DNA of 64,000 nucleotides, taken from contig JAYKYS010000001.1 of assembly GCA_036924285.1 (NCBI GenBank), positions 5,120,501-5,184,500 of the forward strand. Direction: 5' to 3'. The notes beneath the pieces are model-generated. The model saw only the letters and a program-made list of their open reading frames with translations. It was not told where the DNA came from and did no database searches. A program made the position numbers and the translations under genes. Shown one piece after another: positions 35,452-47,200 of the stretch (position 1 is the first letter of the stretch; each line of letters begins with the position of its first letter). The DNA is from Asterella californica (taxonomy: Eukaryota > Streptophyta > Marchantiopsida > Marchantiales > Aytoniaceae).

Positions 35452-35934
35452 TGTGGTGATTGTTCCGTCCACCTGTGAATTAAAAACGTTGAAAGAAGGT
35501 CCTGGCAACATGCCATTTAACAATTGCTCCCTCTATGCTTGAGATACGACATATCGTGTAGAAACTTCGAAGATTGTTCCGCCTCCGTATTAAAGATTCT
35601 GAAACATGTGGACCACCTTACTCCTATTGTAAACTGCAGGACTCCGAACTCTCAAAGCGGATAATCTCAGAAGATTACCACGAGCTGATCATGAGGCGCC
35701 GACATATCAACCACATACACGATGTGGTTGGTCCACGGCGCTTGTTTGAAACCCAGACCGGCGACTGAGGTGTGAAGTTTCGGGAGGTTTCTTCCTTGCC
35801 TGCTTCACTGGTGTAGTTGTTTTTGGTGATTGAGAGAATCCAGCCTAGGTAACCGCAATAATAATCGGTGGGAAGTACGAGGTTCACCCGTTAGAATTTC
35901 CTTCTAGGGTTGATCCAGGCCTGCCCGCTCTTGG

Positions 35935-36219
35935 TCATGTCACACCCAGAAGGAGATAGCCACATACGGCTAAGACTAGTGGCGGGAGAAGTGGTTTCGC
36001 AACTTCAAACGCAATCCTTAGAGACTCCATGATTTCTTCAAACTCTTCTGCTTTCAGTAACAGTGCAAGAACTATGCAAAAGAATACCGTGATGCCCTGA
36101 GTTGGAATCAACAGCTCAATTCCCTTGTAGCTGCCGCCACGGCTGCTACTCTTGATCTCGCTGGTAGAAACAACCTTCTGATCGGCCACCACAACCATCT
36201 GCGATTGAGAAGAAGACAT
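35935..36219 (-). CDS. Hypothetical 94-residue membrane protein, possible host gene
   Basis: The ATG at 36219 (context GAGAATGTC) opens a Ser-rich polar head (MSSSQSQMVVVADQKVVSTS), a basic Gly/Ser segment (residues about 22-32), then a hydrophobic segment (about 38-56: IPTQGITVFFCIVLALLL), an acidic helix (KAEEFEEIMESLRIAFEV) and a second hydrophobic segment ending LPPLVLAVCGYLLLGVT. This predicts two membrane passes. The frame is uninterrupted, codon use is balanced and the region is richer in G+C than its surroundings, unlike the decayed repeats. I recognise no family. It has no obvious TATA box; direct repeats containing gtgcacgaaaca (near 36408 and 36616) lie upstream. It could be an exon of a longer gene or a chance ORF. 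Confidence 0.45.
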   Translation of the reverse strand: MSSSQSQMVVVADQKVVSTSEIKSSSRGGSYKGIELLIPTQGITVFFCIVLALLLKAEEFEEIMESLRIAFEVAKPLLPPLVLAVCGYLLLGVT

Positions 36220-36485
36220 TCTCAAGAACTGCAGAAATCAAACGCCTTACAATCTGTCCGATTACTTACTCCCGAACTTCAACACTCTCAATCCCTTGGC
36301 GCTGGACTTGATTGCTTGCTTGCTTGCGAACCGAGCAGAGGAGAATCGACAGAAGGACGCGGAAACGATAGAGTTCACGCGAACTAGAGGAAGAAGCACT
36401 GAAAGAAGTGCACGAAACATGCGGCGGATGTGAAGTATTACGAAGTGTTCCGCCCGAAGTGCTCCAAGATCTCCACGTGTCACCC

Positions 36486-36571
36486 GTCAAGGAAACTATA
36501 GTGGTGTTTCCGGTGGAAGACCCTAACGAAACGAATCTTCCACCCAAAACATCACTATATGTAGTTTTGAC
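36486..36571. repeat. Imperfect 35-bp foldback upstream of the small ORF
   Basis: The arm at 36486-36520 (starts GTCAAGGAAAC, ends GGTGGAAGA) pairs with 36536-36571 (starts TCTTCCACC, ends TTTTGAC) with a few mismatches, mostly near the middle, and a 15-base loop. The size and mismatch pattern resemble a small miRNA-type precursor or a short foldback transposon; neither is shown. Confidence 0.7.
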
Positions 36572-36639
36572 GATGGAGTTCACTAGAACGGGACAAGGAG
36601 CAGGGAAGGAAGGAGTGCACGAAACAGACGCGTAAGAGA

Positions 36640-37902
36640 AGTCGTAGGAAGTGTTCCAACCGAACCTTTTCCAGATTCCCAAAACGGGTTCGGTGTCAAA
36701 CGCTCTTTAAGATCCGGTGGCCACCTATTAACCGGTCCGACCCACTGCCGAGGCCACGGCAATCAGGCCAGGGAGATGATTCTTAAATACTTAACCTGAG
36801 TTAATTCTCAGTTATCCCCCCTGCAAGTTACCGTCAACAGCTTCAGTATTACTCTCTCTGTCCCATTATTATTCTCTCTACCATCTCTGATATTCTTCAT
36901 TCAAAATCGAATATCTCTCGTTCAAACTTGGCGCTCTGGTTCCTCTCAAGAACGTGTCTGTCCCGCGGCACATAGATCTGATTGTTCCATGAACTATCTT
37001 GAACGTACATTCTCGACCTCCAAACTTCCGGAATTCGTCGTCCTCGCAGTAATGCGTCTTTCAGCCTGTATGGGCTGGGTGTGCTGCCACTATAGGACCG
37101 CTTCTTCATGGGATCTGCTGGTAAAACAGCCCTTCAGACGTGTCATCCGCTCTTGTCTTTCACTGGAAACACCCCTATAGTTTCTTTACTGACTATGGCA
37201 TTTAGCATTCGCACTTAGCTTTCGAATTTTTCGCAGTTTTTCAAGTAAAACTAAAAACTGTACTGTTCCGAAACTGAATGAGGAGAGTAGTTTATCGAGT
37301 TTTTTTGCTGCAAATAGAAGTGAGATCGCACCATGTTTGTGTTATCTTTCAAATTTCGCTGGTGTCTGAACGACAATGACTAAAATTCAGGTGAATCGCT
37401 CACAATGAAACACGTCAGACACATGGCAAAAAAGTATGAGTACTAATATGAATGTCCAGTAGATCACATTTCACATCACAGCGACTGCTGTTTCTGCTGA
37501 AGTTCGATTTCGAGCCGGTTGAAAGCTGTTACATTTCGAGATGTGCTAGAATGCCGCATGCTAGAAAATTTCGAAGCGAATCTCCTGCCTATTCAACTGA
37601 ACATTGTCTACAGTGTAATGACTACAATCGTCGAAAGAGAAAGAGTTTATGAAATTGCCTCGAAAAAAGAACAAATTCGTCCCAAATACCCACTGCAAAC
37701 GAAGCGGAAAGAGATATGATGTTGGTTCAACGAAGTGCATTGTAATTAGATTTTGATCTCGTGGAAAGTGGAATCTGTAATCAGCGCACACATAAACACC
37801 CGACGTGCAAAACTGTGCCACTCGTCTGTTATCTAGTACGAACACGCTGTCTTCTGACACAACGACGGGAAATGTTGACTGTTCCACGAGTTGCTGTAGC
37901 TC
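36640..37902. other. Unassigned region between the small ORF and the solo LTR
   Basis: No supported gene. The 36900-37180 stretch has balanced composition and could belong to host non-coding sequence. A 108-residue minus-strand reading at 37561-37887 has no recognisable feature. Confidence 0.45.
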
Positions 37903-37906
37903 ACGT

Positions 37907-39938
37907 TGTCGTGTCGTGGACCGGCTCCTACCTGAAATTCAAACTTCGATGCTTGTCGCTCCAAAGACACTCATGAGAAGACAAGCTAGGCCCCAGCTTA
38001 CGGGTTTTTGGCACAATCTCAGATCTCCATTTTCATCGCATAGATGGGTAGAGCTCCTTGTCAGCTTTCCACATGCACTTTGTCTAGTTCGTTTGGACGC
38101 CTAGTGGAAAAGTTACAGAATTCGAAAAATGGAGAAAATAAGCTAAGCCCCAGCTTACGGGTTTTTGGCACCACTTCGGATCTTCGTTTTTATCGCACCA
38201 GTGGATAGAGCTCCTTGTCAGCTTTCCATAAGCACTTCATCTACTTCGTTTGGACGCCTAGTGGAAAAGTTACAAGACTCGAAAGATGGAGAAAACAAGC
38301 TAAGCCCCAGCTTACGGGTTTTTGGCGCAACTTCGGATCTTCACTTTCATCACATAGATGGGTAGAGCTCGTTGTCAGCTTTCCATGGGCATATTGTTTA
38401 CTTCGTTTGGACATCCAGAGAAGAAGTTATGCGATTCGAAAGAAGGCAAAATCAAGCTAGGCCTCTAGTTACTTGCTGACTGGGTATTCAGGGCTTCAGG
38501 CGTTATATCAAAGACGCAAGGGGCCTGCTTTTTATTATTCAGGAGATTGAGGAGAGAACTGTACGTACAGAGACTGTTGCAAGGGGGTGCTTAAGGGACT
38601 AGCTTGCGTCTGCGACCTGTCAACGGACGGTTCGGGAGATTTAGGAGTCTAATGCAAGCACGCAAGGCGTCGTTGGGTTCAGATCTATGCAGGCTACACA
38701 CTGGTTCAAACGGTTAGGGAAGAGACGGATCGGGGAGTGCGTACTGAGTGAAATTGAGACGCAGGAAGCAGATTTGGAGTTTTCAGTTACCTGTGAAGGA
38801 GAGTTGGACCGTTCGGGCCGTTCCGGAGTCCAAACTTGCTGTCCTTGGATCCAACGGGATCAGAACACCGAGTTCTACAGGAAATTGAAGACGATACCAG
38901 TTTTCATCGGGCGGTTTGGAAGTTCTGAGTGAAATTGGCTCGCAGGGAAGCGCTTACATCATATTTTCGTTCACTTGCGACCTGAGGTTGGGCTGTACTT
39001 CGCGATCGGTGAGCCAAGCTCTTCGTTCTTGGTGCCTACGCGATCAGGGAGTCCTCATGTACGCATAGGAGAAGACTGTACGTGAATTGGATTGTTGGTT
39101 TGGGTGAGGTGAGCAAGTTTGAGCCGCAGGGAACTGATTTACGTCAATTTTTTACAACCTGGGACCAAATTTCTTGCGTGGTTTTGCAAGAGGAACTCCA
39201 AACGACTTGTTTGGAGTCTCGTTGGGTTCAGGGTAGCTAGATCTATCTGCCAGCGAAGACGGATATCAGTTTGGACGATCCGTTTGTGCGGTGTGAGCGG
39301 TTTTAAGCCACAGGGAGGAGTTTTTGGAGGTTCGGTCACCTGCGACCGAAAATCGGCGATATCTCGGCTGTTGGGAGTCGGATCTGAAGGTTTCTTGGGT
39401 TAACGGAGTCAGCGGAGGAGACCCTATCGACATCTGAAGTCCGTTCAGCGAAAAGAGGAAGTCCACAGATAGGCCTTTTTCGGTTTCTTCGCTACGAGTT
39501 TTGCTCTTTTGAGTTCGTTAGAATTCTGATTGGTTGTATACAACTTGTGGTAGCTAGCTTTAGCTAAGAGCTTATACATGGATGTGGTTTGGACTTGGGT
39601 TTGGATCTTGTGATATTGCTGTGGCTCTGTTTGTTAGCAAAGAGAAGTTTCTCTTGCTTTGAACTACGCTTCGGTGATTTTGGGTCGGGGTTGTGATTCA
39701 AGGGGTGTTTTTAATGGCTTTTGAAGCAGGTTACAGACCGCTCTGGTCTGTTTCTCAGTTCTGTGCTCTTAGGAGAAAGAACTGGCAGTGTACATACATT
39801 CAGAGTTGGTATATATCGCAGCATTCGTTTTCGTGGTTGTTTTTCTCTGTCTTGTCTCTGTTTCAGCACACAACATCTCCACAGTCAGGAACCTCACGTT
39901 TTCCTGGACATCCTTCACGCAAAACGTCCGACGCGACA
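37907..39938 (+). repeat. Solo LTR of family B
   Basis: The 2032-bp copy of the B LTR starts TGTCGTGTCGTGG and ends CGTCCGACGCGACA. It is flanked by ACGT on both sides (37903-37906 and 39939-39942) with no internal element sequence, the product of LTR-LTR recombination. It keeps three clean 157-bp tandem units (AAGCTA at 37983, 38140, 38297, with the next at 38454). Confidence 0.93.
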
Positions 39939-39942
39939 ACGT

Positions 39943-42298
39943 CCATCAGGTCTGAAACATTGTGTACCGGCAGCTAAACGAACAAGAACACTCTTCTCAA
40001 ATTCAAAAATGTGCACTGATGGCAATGCGCGAACTCTTATGATAACTCGTATCTCACTCGATCTTGGTCTTCGATAAGAGCGACACATTCTGCTATTCAG
40101 ACTGAAGTGAAGTCAAAAGGTTGTGCTCTTCGACTGAAGATCAATTCGGCTGCAACTCAAGCACAACAAGCGCAGAAGAAGGGTTCAGTTTCGGGAGCAC
40201 AACATTCAAGAAGGGTTCAGGTTCAAGTTCGGGAGTTCCAAAAAGTACTCAACCAGATTTATGTGAACATAGAGAAAAACTGACAAATCAACTACAAACA
40301 TTCGGATAAAATTATCGCTAAGCCCTGTTAGTACAACGTTGCAATCAGTTCCACGCTTTATCGAATGCTCAAAGGTCCAGCACTACACGGAGACCGAAGT
40401 AATGAAGCTCGCAAGAAACTAGGTAACGTCAACATGACTAAATATCTCTTCGCAGTCCAAGGCTAATCATAGACTACAAGCACTCTCATGTAAGTTGGTA
40501 ACCCTGGTATTTCTAGCAGATGTATGCGGGATAATTGTTCAAGCCACGTTGCTAGCCGAGGTCATACTACATGCAGTTCTGGTTCACAGATTGCAAACTT
40601 TTACTTCACATACGGTTTGCGAAGTGATCATTTTCATCCAATCTTCAATGATTTCAAAGATAAAATGAAGCGGAGACGCATTCAAGAAAACTGAAAGTTT
40701 TTTCTGAAGAACTTCTATGTGCGGATATTACATAAGAAACTAGTTCCTATGACAGAGGTCTATATAAATCCTGGAAAGGAGAGTCAAGAGAGAGGGAGAT
40801 AAGCCAGCGATAGATGAGAAAAACTCGCAAAATGTATTGTAAAAACTGTTCTATAAGGACAGAGTTGCAGAGAACATTTTGAACTACATGCATATCTATT
40901 CCAACTGAGTACATCATCTTCAGACACCATAGACTACAAGAGGCAAAAGGTAAAGGTTACCAACTCCTACTTCTCTCGAGACACCGAAGATGCGTAGATC
41001 TCATTTGAAAAGTTATATGGTATCTTTTCATTTGCGTCTTCGGATGACTTACGCATATAACAATGTACTTGGTGAGATCTTCACTGTCTAACGTTCATAC
41101 GTTCAGCTACGGTCTCAAAAGAAAAAGGCAATCATCATTCCGCTTTTATATTTATTCTATTCTACTGAAAAGCGTACTATAGAGTTTCATTTTTCTCTAT
41201 TAAACTTCTATGATACTGCATCAGCGCCAATCAACTATGTATCAGAACAAATCTCTTCTAATAAAAAACAAAATGTGAATGGATTGCAACCAGAGACCTC
41301 CGGGACCCAACTTCTCTTCTGCGGAAGACTACGCGCTTCAAGTTTATCATTGTCTCAATGATGAGAATGTACCCTCGGCTTGTCTCAGTCCTAAAACCGT
41401 TTGATAAAATCTACAATACAAGAAGCAACAACTAGACCGTTGTCATGGCCAAAGAATCATAAACCGTTGTTGAGCACCACTTTCAAGAATATTCTACCGA
41501 TGGATTTTTCAGAAAATGTACAAGATGGTACCACTTAAACGTCTGTTCCAGTTACGCATTTTGCGAGCGGTTGTAAGCAATAGCATGATCTTCTTGATAC
41601 TCTGTACTCTGATAGTTTGAGCAACAAGGTAGAGTTACATAGAACATTTCAGTGGGACTACTGTCAAAGAGAAGAGAGAGAAACCAGCAAGAGACGAGCA
41701 AAACTCCCGTAATGCGAGGACTGTGAACACCACGTGAGCGCTCAATCTCTCTAATACACGGAAGATTTGAAAGAGAGCCGAATTCCATTCCACCGGCGCT
41801 CGCGTTTATGGATTAGGAACGGAACTTTTTTGTATGGAGGATGACAACTGAATGCGGTCACGTAGAAAAATGCACTGGCTTCGAATTCCAGCCGATGATG
41901 GTAACAAGAGAGCAAGAGATACTCGTGGGACAAAATTGCATGCAAAAATGAAAGAAATCATAGGAAGCAAGATAGGTACATACGATCACGCTTGCCTCGA
42001 ACACCAGCGCATGCAATGCATAGATCGCAATGAGATGCGAAGAAGCAATGTGAAGAAGTTCTTGCGCGAGTCTCTTTCTGCTCTGGGTAACACTGAACCC
42101 TGATGTAGTCGAATTTCTCTACAACCTAAACCGTAGTTTCGATAGCAATGGCAGCTTAAAGCGTGCAATAAATATGAGCCGGTGCAGTGATGTCACGAGA
42201 GATCAAGGTTTTGGAATTCTGATACCTCTCGTCATTTGCCTCTTCACACATGCGATATGTAATTGTCTCCGTCCATAATATACATGGCCGTATCGGAC
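39943..42298. other. Unassigned region left of element C
   Basis: No supported gene. A TATA-like TATATAAA occurs near 40762 ahead of a purine-rich stretch (gagagagggagataagccagc). A partly similar stretch recurs near 41670-41700 (gagagagaaaccagcaagagacg). This may be a trace of an old repeat, but no boundaries are visible. Short ORFs such as 41852-42103 are unsupported. Confidence 0.45.
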
Positions 42299-43093
42299 TG
42301 TCACGTCACAAGTATCCCATTATTTGTGTGCATGTTTATATAAGTTTCATTAGGTATGACTATCTTATAGGTTACTCTAGTTCGAAGATCTAAATCTAGA
42401 GTGATCAAAACTAGCCATAACTAGCGGAGATAGTTATAACTAAGTTGGGGAAACTATTAGAGGTTCCACTATGACACTATGTGACAAGTGCGGAGCTCTA
42501 AATATGCTTCTCAAAAGTATGTAACTTTGTTGACCATCGCTGATTGGATGCATGATGGAAAGTCATGCACAAAGATCTAAAGATGCTCCTCAAAAGACGT
42601 ATTAGTTTGTTGTCGCCTTCCGATTGGATAGGGTGGAAAGTTAACACTTTACAAAAGCTAAAGTAGGAGAATCTCTTACTTTTGTAAAGTAGAACAAGTA
42701 ATGTGTGTGCTATTCTTAAAGGCTTAGTAGCCTTTAGAAGTTTTACTATTTTGGATTGCGCACTTACCATGAGGTAACGTAACTTAGTGAAAGTTACCAC
42801 GGTAAGAAGTTGTAGAGTATATAAGGAGGAGTTGAGAAGGTGGAAGACACTCTCATTTTCCTGACTGTAAGTAAAGTGAGCATTGGAGACCTTGGGAGTC
42901 CTTGAGTATTTTGCGATGTAATGTTGAGAGCGGGATTAGAACTTGTGTGCAGGAACGCTATTAGAGGTACCGATGTGACCATACGGGTTGTTGAGTGAAG
43001 TGAGCATGGGTGTACTTAAATCTTTGTAATTAGGGTGCACTAGTAATCCTAGTCATCTGAGGTACCCCTGGGTGAGAGACAGGCCGGCTTACA
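42299..43093 (+). repeat. 5' LTR of element C
   Basis: It starts TGTCACGTCACAAG and ends GGCCGGCTTACA. A TATA-like TATATAAG lies at 42818-42825. Two imperfect 79-bp tandem units are present (atgcttctcaaaag at 42504, atgctcctcaaaag at 42583). Confidence 0.96.
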
Positions 43094-43096
43094 TTT

Positions 43097-43113
43097 TGGT
43101 TCCGTTGCCGGGA
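43097..43113 (+). promoter_or_regulatory. Primer binding site of element C
   Basis: TGGTTCCGTTGCCGGGA begins 3 bases after the LTR. It shares the CCGTTGCCGGG core with the plant tRNA-Asp PBS of Athila-type elements (TGGCGCCGTTGCCGGGGA, from memory) but differs in the bases next to TGG. Confidence 0.7.
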
Positions 43114-43684
43114 CCTCGATACAAAGATTCGTATGTAGTCGTTAGTACAGTTCATGTCTGTTTTCGAGCATGAGTTCAGAACCTTTGTACATACACCATG
43201 TTATAGAGGGCAAGATAAGCTTTCCAATAAGCTTGATATCTCCGAGAGATCAATTGTGAGGAGAGAGTTATGTCTTTCGGAAGTTAAGGGGGTTTTTCGG
43301 TATCAAATAGTGAGCTCTCGGGAAGGAGTTTACAGTCATTTTCATATTTTCAGTTTTTAGAGTTAGACCTTGAAATCTTCCATGCTGATAGCTTGCAAGA
43401 TAAGCTATCTAGGCACCCAAATCATGCGTGAATTGATCGAGTAGAACTGGAGTTATGGCATTCGAAGCGAAGGGGGGTCAAATCTGTTATATCGTTTGCT
43501 GAAGTAAAAGAGTGAAAGAATTACAGAATTCTTGAGAGGGTTATGTTCGATCTCTGAGGCTCAGGGTTGACAAGTTAAGCTTCTACTTAGTAATGTGAGA
43601 GATTGTTAAGCGAGAAGATAGTCGAGTGATAAAAAAGTGTCAAACAAACTATAGAGCGAGAGAGATGTATGACAGATCATCGTC

Positions 43685-44149
43685 ATGGAAGGACAGCAAG
43701 AGTGGAAATTGAGGTTGAGCAAGATCCCTCAAGGCTATGCGGTGATAGTTACCGCTGATCTGGCGAAAGGAGAATTTCGACTAGAATTTGAGGAAGAAAC
43801 AAAGAGTAGTCGTAAGAACCAGGAGAAGAACTCGAGGTGCTTTTTGTGTGGAGAAGAAGGACATAAAGTGAGCAAGTGTCCTACAAAGAATAGACTTTTG
43901 CGTGAGCGAAGAGGGTTGGTCGACTTAAGCTTACACATAGGTCCTTCTTCCCCTAGACAAGCTGTCATTGACCCTTCAACCTTTTGTCCTAGATGTGGAG
44001 TGGACGGGATTCCAGTTGAGCACGAGTGTAGCGCAGTGGTTGCTTTGCTAGAAACTGTAGCCGAAGGTCTGGAGAGAAGGTTGAGTGTAGAAACGGAACG
44101 AGTGAAGACCTCTAGCGAGGATGGAGATAGTCTATCACACGAGAGATAA
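43685..44149 (+). CDS. Upstream zinc-knuckle ORF of element C
   Basis: The 154-residue ORF has an ATG at 43685 and sits between the PBS leader and the Gag-Pol ORF. It holds a retroviral-type zinc knuckle, CFLCGEEGHKVSKC (C52, C55, H60, C65; CX2CX4HX4C), and a second cysteine cluster CPRCGVDGIPVEHEC (residues 101-115). The N-terminus is basic and charged. It is in the same reading frame as Gag-Pol; TAA stops at 44147-44149 and near 44261 lie between them. It may be a separate nucleocapsid-like protein or an N-terminal Gag extension expressed by readthrough; both are inference. An extra knuckle protein before gag is unusual for Gypsy elements. Confidence 0.75.
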   Translation: MEGQQEWKLRLSKIPQGYAVIVTADLAKGEFRLEFEEETKSSRKNQEKNSRCFLCGEEGHKVSKCPTKNRLLRERRGLVDLSLHIGPSSPRQAVIDPSTFCPRCGVDGIPVEHECSAVVALLETVAEGLERRLSVETERVKTSSEDGDSLSHER

Positions 44150-44284
44150 GATGACCATGAGGGTCAAACTTACTCCAACCTTTGGAGAGGAGAGAGCTCA
44201 ACGGGGAAATTGTGGATTGCGGTGAAGTGCGATCTTCACATCTGCAAGCAGTACCTCGAGTAAGAAGAAGAAAAGAAGAGAAGA

Positions 44285-47200
44285 ATGGGGAAACTTCCGG
44301 TGTTTTACGGAAAGGATGGAGAAGACGTGGAAGGATTTGTGAGAGACTTCAAAAGAGCATGCATTGGCAATGGAGATCGAAAGAAGAGCGAGTGGGTAGG
44401 GTTGATACCTGAATTTCTTGAGAGTTCTGCATTGACATGGTATGAGGATAGGAAGAAGAGAAGAGTAGTGGGGACTCCAGATGATACTTGGGAAGTATTG
44501 ACGGAGGCCTTAATTGAAACTTTTCTTCCTGATGAAAATTACGAGAAGTTAATGGTGGAGGTAACTTATCTCAAACAAGGAGAGAAAGAGAAAGTAAGGA
44601 CTTATGCCGAGAGGGTGGAGAAATTAGAACAGAAGTTTCGGGTGGTTTTACGAAAGAGTGGAGATGTAGTAGAACCAACGATGGTGGGCATTGGAGCAAT
44701 GCTCACAAAGAATTTTATTGGGGGATTGAGGCCGGAGATTCGAACACAAGTGCGGTATGAGAGACCAACTTCGAAGGCTGATGCAGTGAAGATCGCAACC
44801 AGGATGGAAGAGAGTCTGGATGGAGACGACTTGCAACCAATGACTGTTGGGGCAGCATGTGGAGATGTGCAAGGGCCGAGCATGCCAACTCTGAAACCTG
44901 CGAGTGTTCCGACTGTTCGATTTCAAAATCTGACTCCGATAGCTCCTACTAGTGCGGTTACAGTCACTGTACCATCTAGATCTGTTACTCCCGACTTTCG
45001 TGATGAGTTGAAAAGTTTGACAGATTCTCTGGCAGATTTGAAGATCAATATGGTGAATTTGTTGCAACACCGGAGTCCAAATGTTGGAGGGGGCTCACGA
45101 GGTTATGGAAACTATCAGTCCAGAGGTGGACCACCGCAAGGATCACCCAGTAACTACACGAGCCAAGGATGTTTTACGTGCGGAGGATCACACTTCCAAC
45201 GTAATTGTCCGAGTCGTAATGGTGGAACGGCGGATGGAGCTTCAACTTCACAAAGTAAGGACAAGGGTGTAGCATGCATTGACATCTTGGAGCCGCGAGA
45301 TGTACGAGAAGGTTTTCAGTCTGTAGAGCTGTTAGCTCAAGAGAGGAAGAGGATGAGGACGCATTTTGAGGAGGGAGAACCGGTCGTGATGGAAGATTCT
45401 CCAAGTCAAAATACTCGGAGTAGCAAATCTTCTTCAAAAACCAAAGAGCGACGGAAGAAATTGGGAAATACTGATTTCACAATTTCAATGGAGCAATCAA
45501 AATACAATGTGGTGGAAGACGTGGGAAAGCAACGAGCAAACATTACTGTGGGACAGTTGATTGCTCTGAATCCTTCGGTGAGGAAAGAACTTCGTAGCGG
45601 TCTAAGCTCCCGACGAGGTCGGAAGAAGAAGGTAAATCCTTCTACTGTCGGTGTGAGTGCTTTAGACGCTAGTGAAGGAGAGGTATGCAACAAGGCATCA
45701 AAAGTAGAGGCTCGTATCAATGGGAGAGATGTCTCTGATGTTCTTGTCGATGGAGGATCGGCAGTAAACGCCATCTCAGAACGACTCATGAGGAAGTTGG
45801 ATCTAGTACCAACGCGTCCTTCTAGTATCACGGTTGGCATGGCTAACAGACAGCGAGTTAGGCCATTGGGAGTGCTGGAGAGAGTTTGCGTGTCAGTAAT
45901 GGGAGTGCAAGTAAACATGACATTTCAAATCTTGAAGGAGTCAAGTTATGAAATGTTACTCGGAAGACCTTGGCTTCGAGCAGTACATGCAACGGATAAC
46001 TGGCACAAAGGTTATTTACGCATCGGACCGAATCACCACCGGATCAAAGTTCCATTGCTCGGAGATCAAGTTGGGACGTCGGAATCGGATCGACCCACAT
46101 CGGACTACTGGGAGTCAGAAGTTGTCGATACTACTTCTGATGTAGGTACCAATTCTTCAGATTCAGAATCTGAAAATACATCGTCAGAGGAGGAGAGAGA
46201 AGAACGAAATGTGGGTGTGAATGTAGTGGATCTTTTCCCTTCTCCGGAAGTGCAAAGAGATCGAGACAAAGAACCATTGACTCCCGAGGAGGTGGAGAGA
46301 AGAATTGCCACCTTACGTTATGGATCGAAGGTTACTAAAGAGGAGAAGAGTTGTTTCGAAGAGATCTTTCGTAAATACATTCATGTATTTGCATTTAGTT
46401 ACAAGGATCTGAGGGAGGTCACACTGGAGCAACACCGTATCGAGTTAGAGAAGGAAGTCAAACCGGTGCGACAGAAGCAACGAAGAGTGAGTCCTCCAAT
46501 TGCGAATCTGGTGAAAGAAGAGATCGAGAAGCTGCACACTGCTGGGTTCATTTACGAGGTGGAGCATTCTGAATGGGTATCACCCATTGTGATCGTAAAG
46601 AAGAAAAATGGCAAATTGAGGGTGTGTGTTGATTACAAGAAGCTCAATGCGGTCACAAAGAAGGATTATTATCCTCTACCTTTCATCAACGAGATCTTGG
46701 AAGAAGTGGCGGGAAACGAATGGTACAGCTTTGGAGATGGTTATAGCGGATATAACCAGATCAAAATTGCACCAGAACATCAACACCTGACCACTTTCAC
46801 TACTCCGTGGGGTACGTTTGCATTTCGAGTCATGCCATTTGGTCTGTGTAATGCTCCTGCGACGTTCCAAAGGTTTATGAACAAAGTGTTCGAACCTTTC
46901 TTAGGAAAGTTTGTGAGAGATTTTATAGATGACTTTTGTGTTTACGGGAGTAAGGAGAAGCATTTTGAGCACCTTGTGAAGGTCTTAGAATGTTTAGATG
47001 TAGCAAATGGATCTCTCAATCCGGAGAAATGTATTTTTGGGTGTGAGGAAGGGTTACTCTTGGGTCATATCATATCCAAGGACGGCATTGCCGTTGATCC
47101 AGAGAAGGTGCAGAAGATCTTAGAGCTCCCTTTTCCTAGTACTCTCACTAAGCTACGACAGTTTTTAGGTATGGTGGGGTATTATCGAAGGTTTATACTC

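Larger units (their letters stand above)
33761..35934. other. Unassigned region with two perfect hairpins
   Basis: No supported gene. Base composition is less AT-rich than the region to the left. Two perfect inverted repeats lie at 34546-34598 and 35409-35451 and a smaller one at 35708-35730. Confidence 0.45.

Noticed and set aside
36266..36682. 138-codon Ser/Thr-rich minus-strand ORF upstream of the small membrane protein
   Set aside because: It runs through the foldback and direct repeats and lacks any recognisable domain; more likely promoter or leader sequence.
37561..37887. 108-codon minus-strand ORF
   Set aside because: No motif, no composition bias, and overlapping ORFs of similar size on the other strand.
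41852..42103. 83-codon ORF next to element C
   Set aside because: Charged, low-information sequence with competing frames; nothing supports expression.
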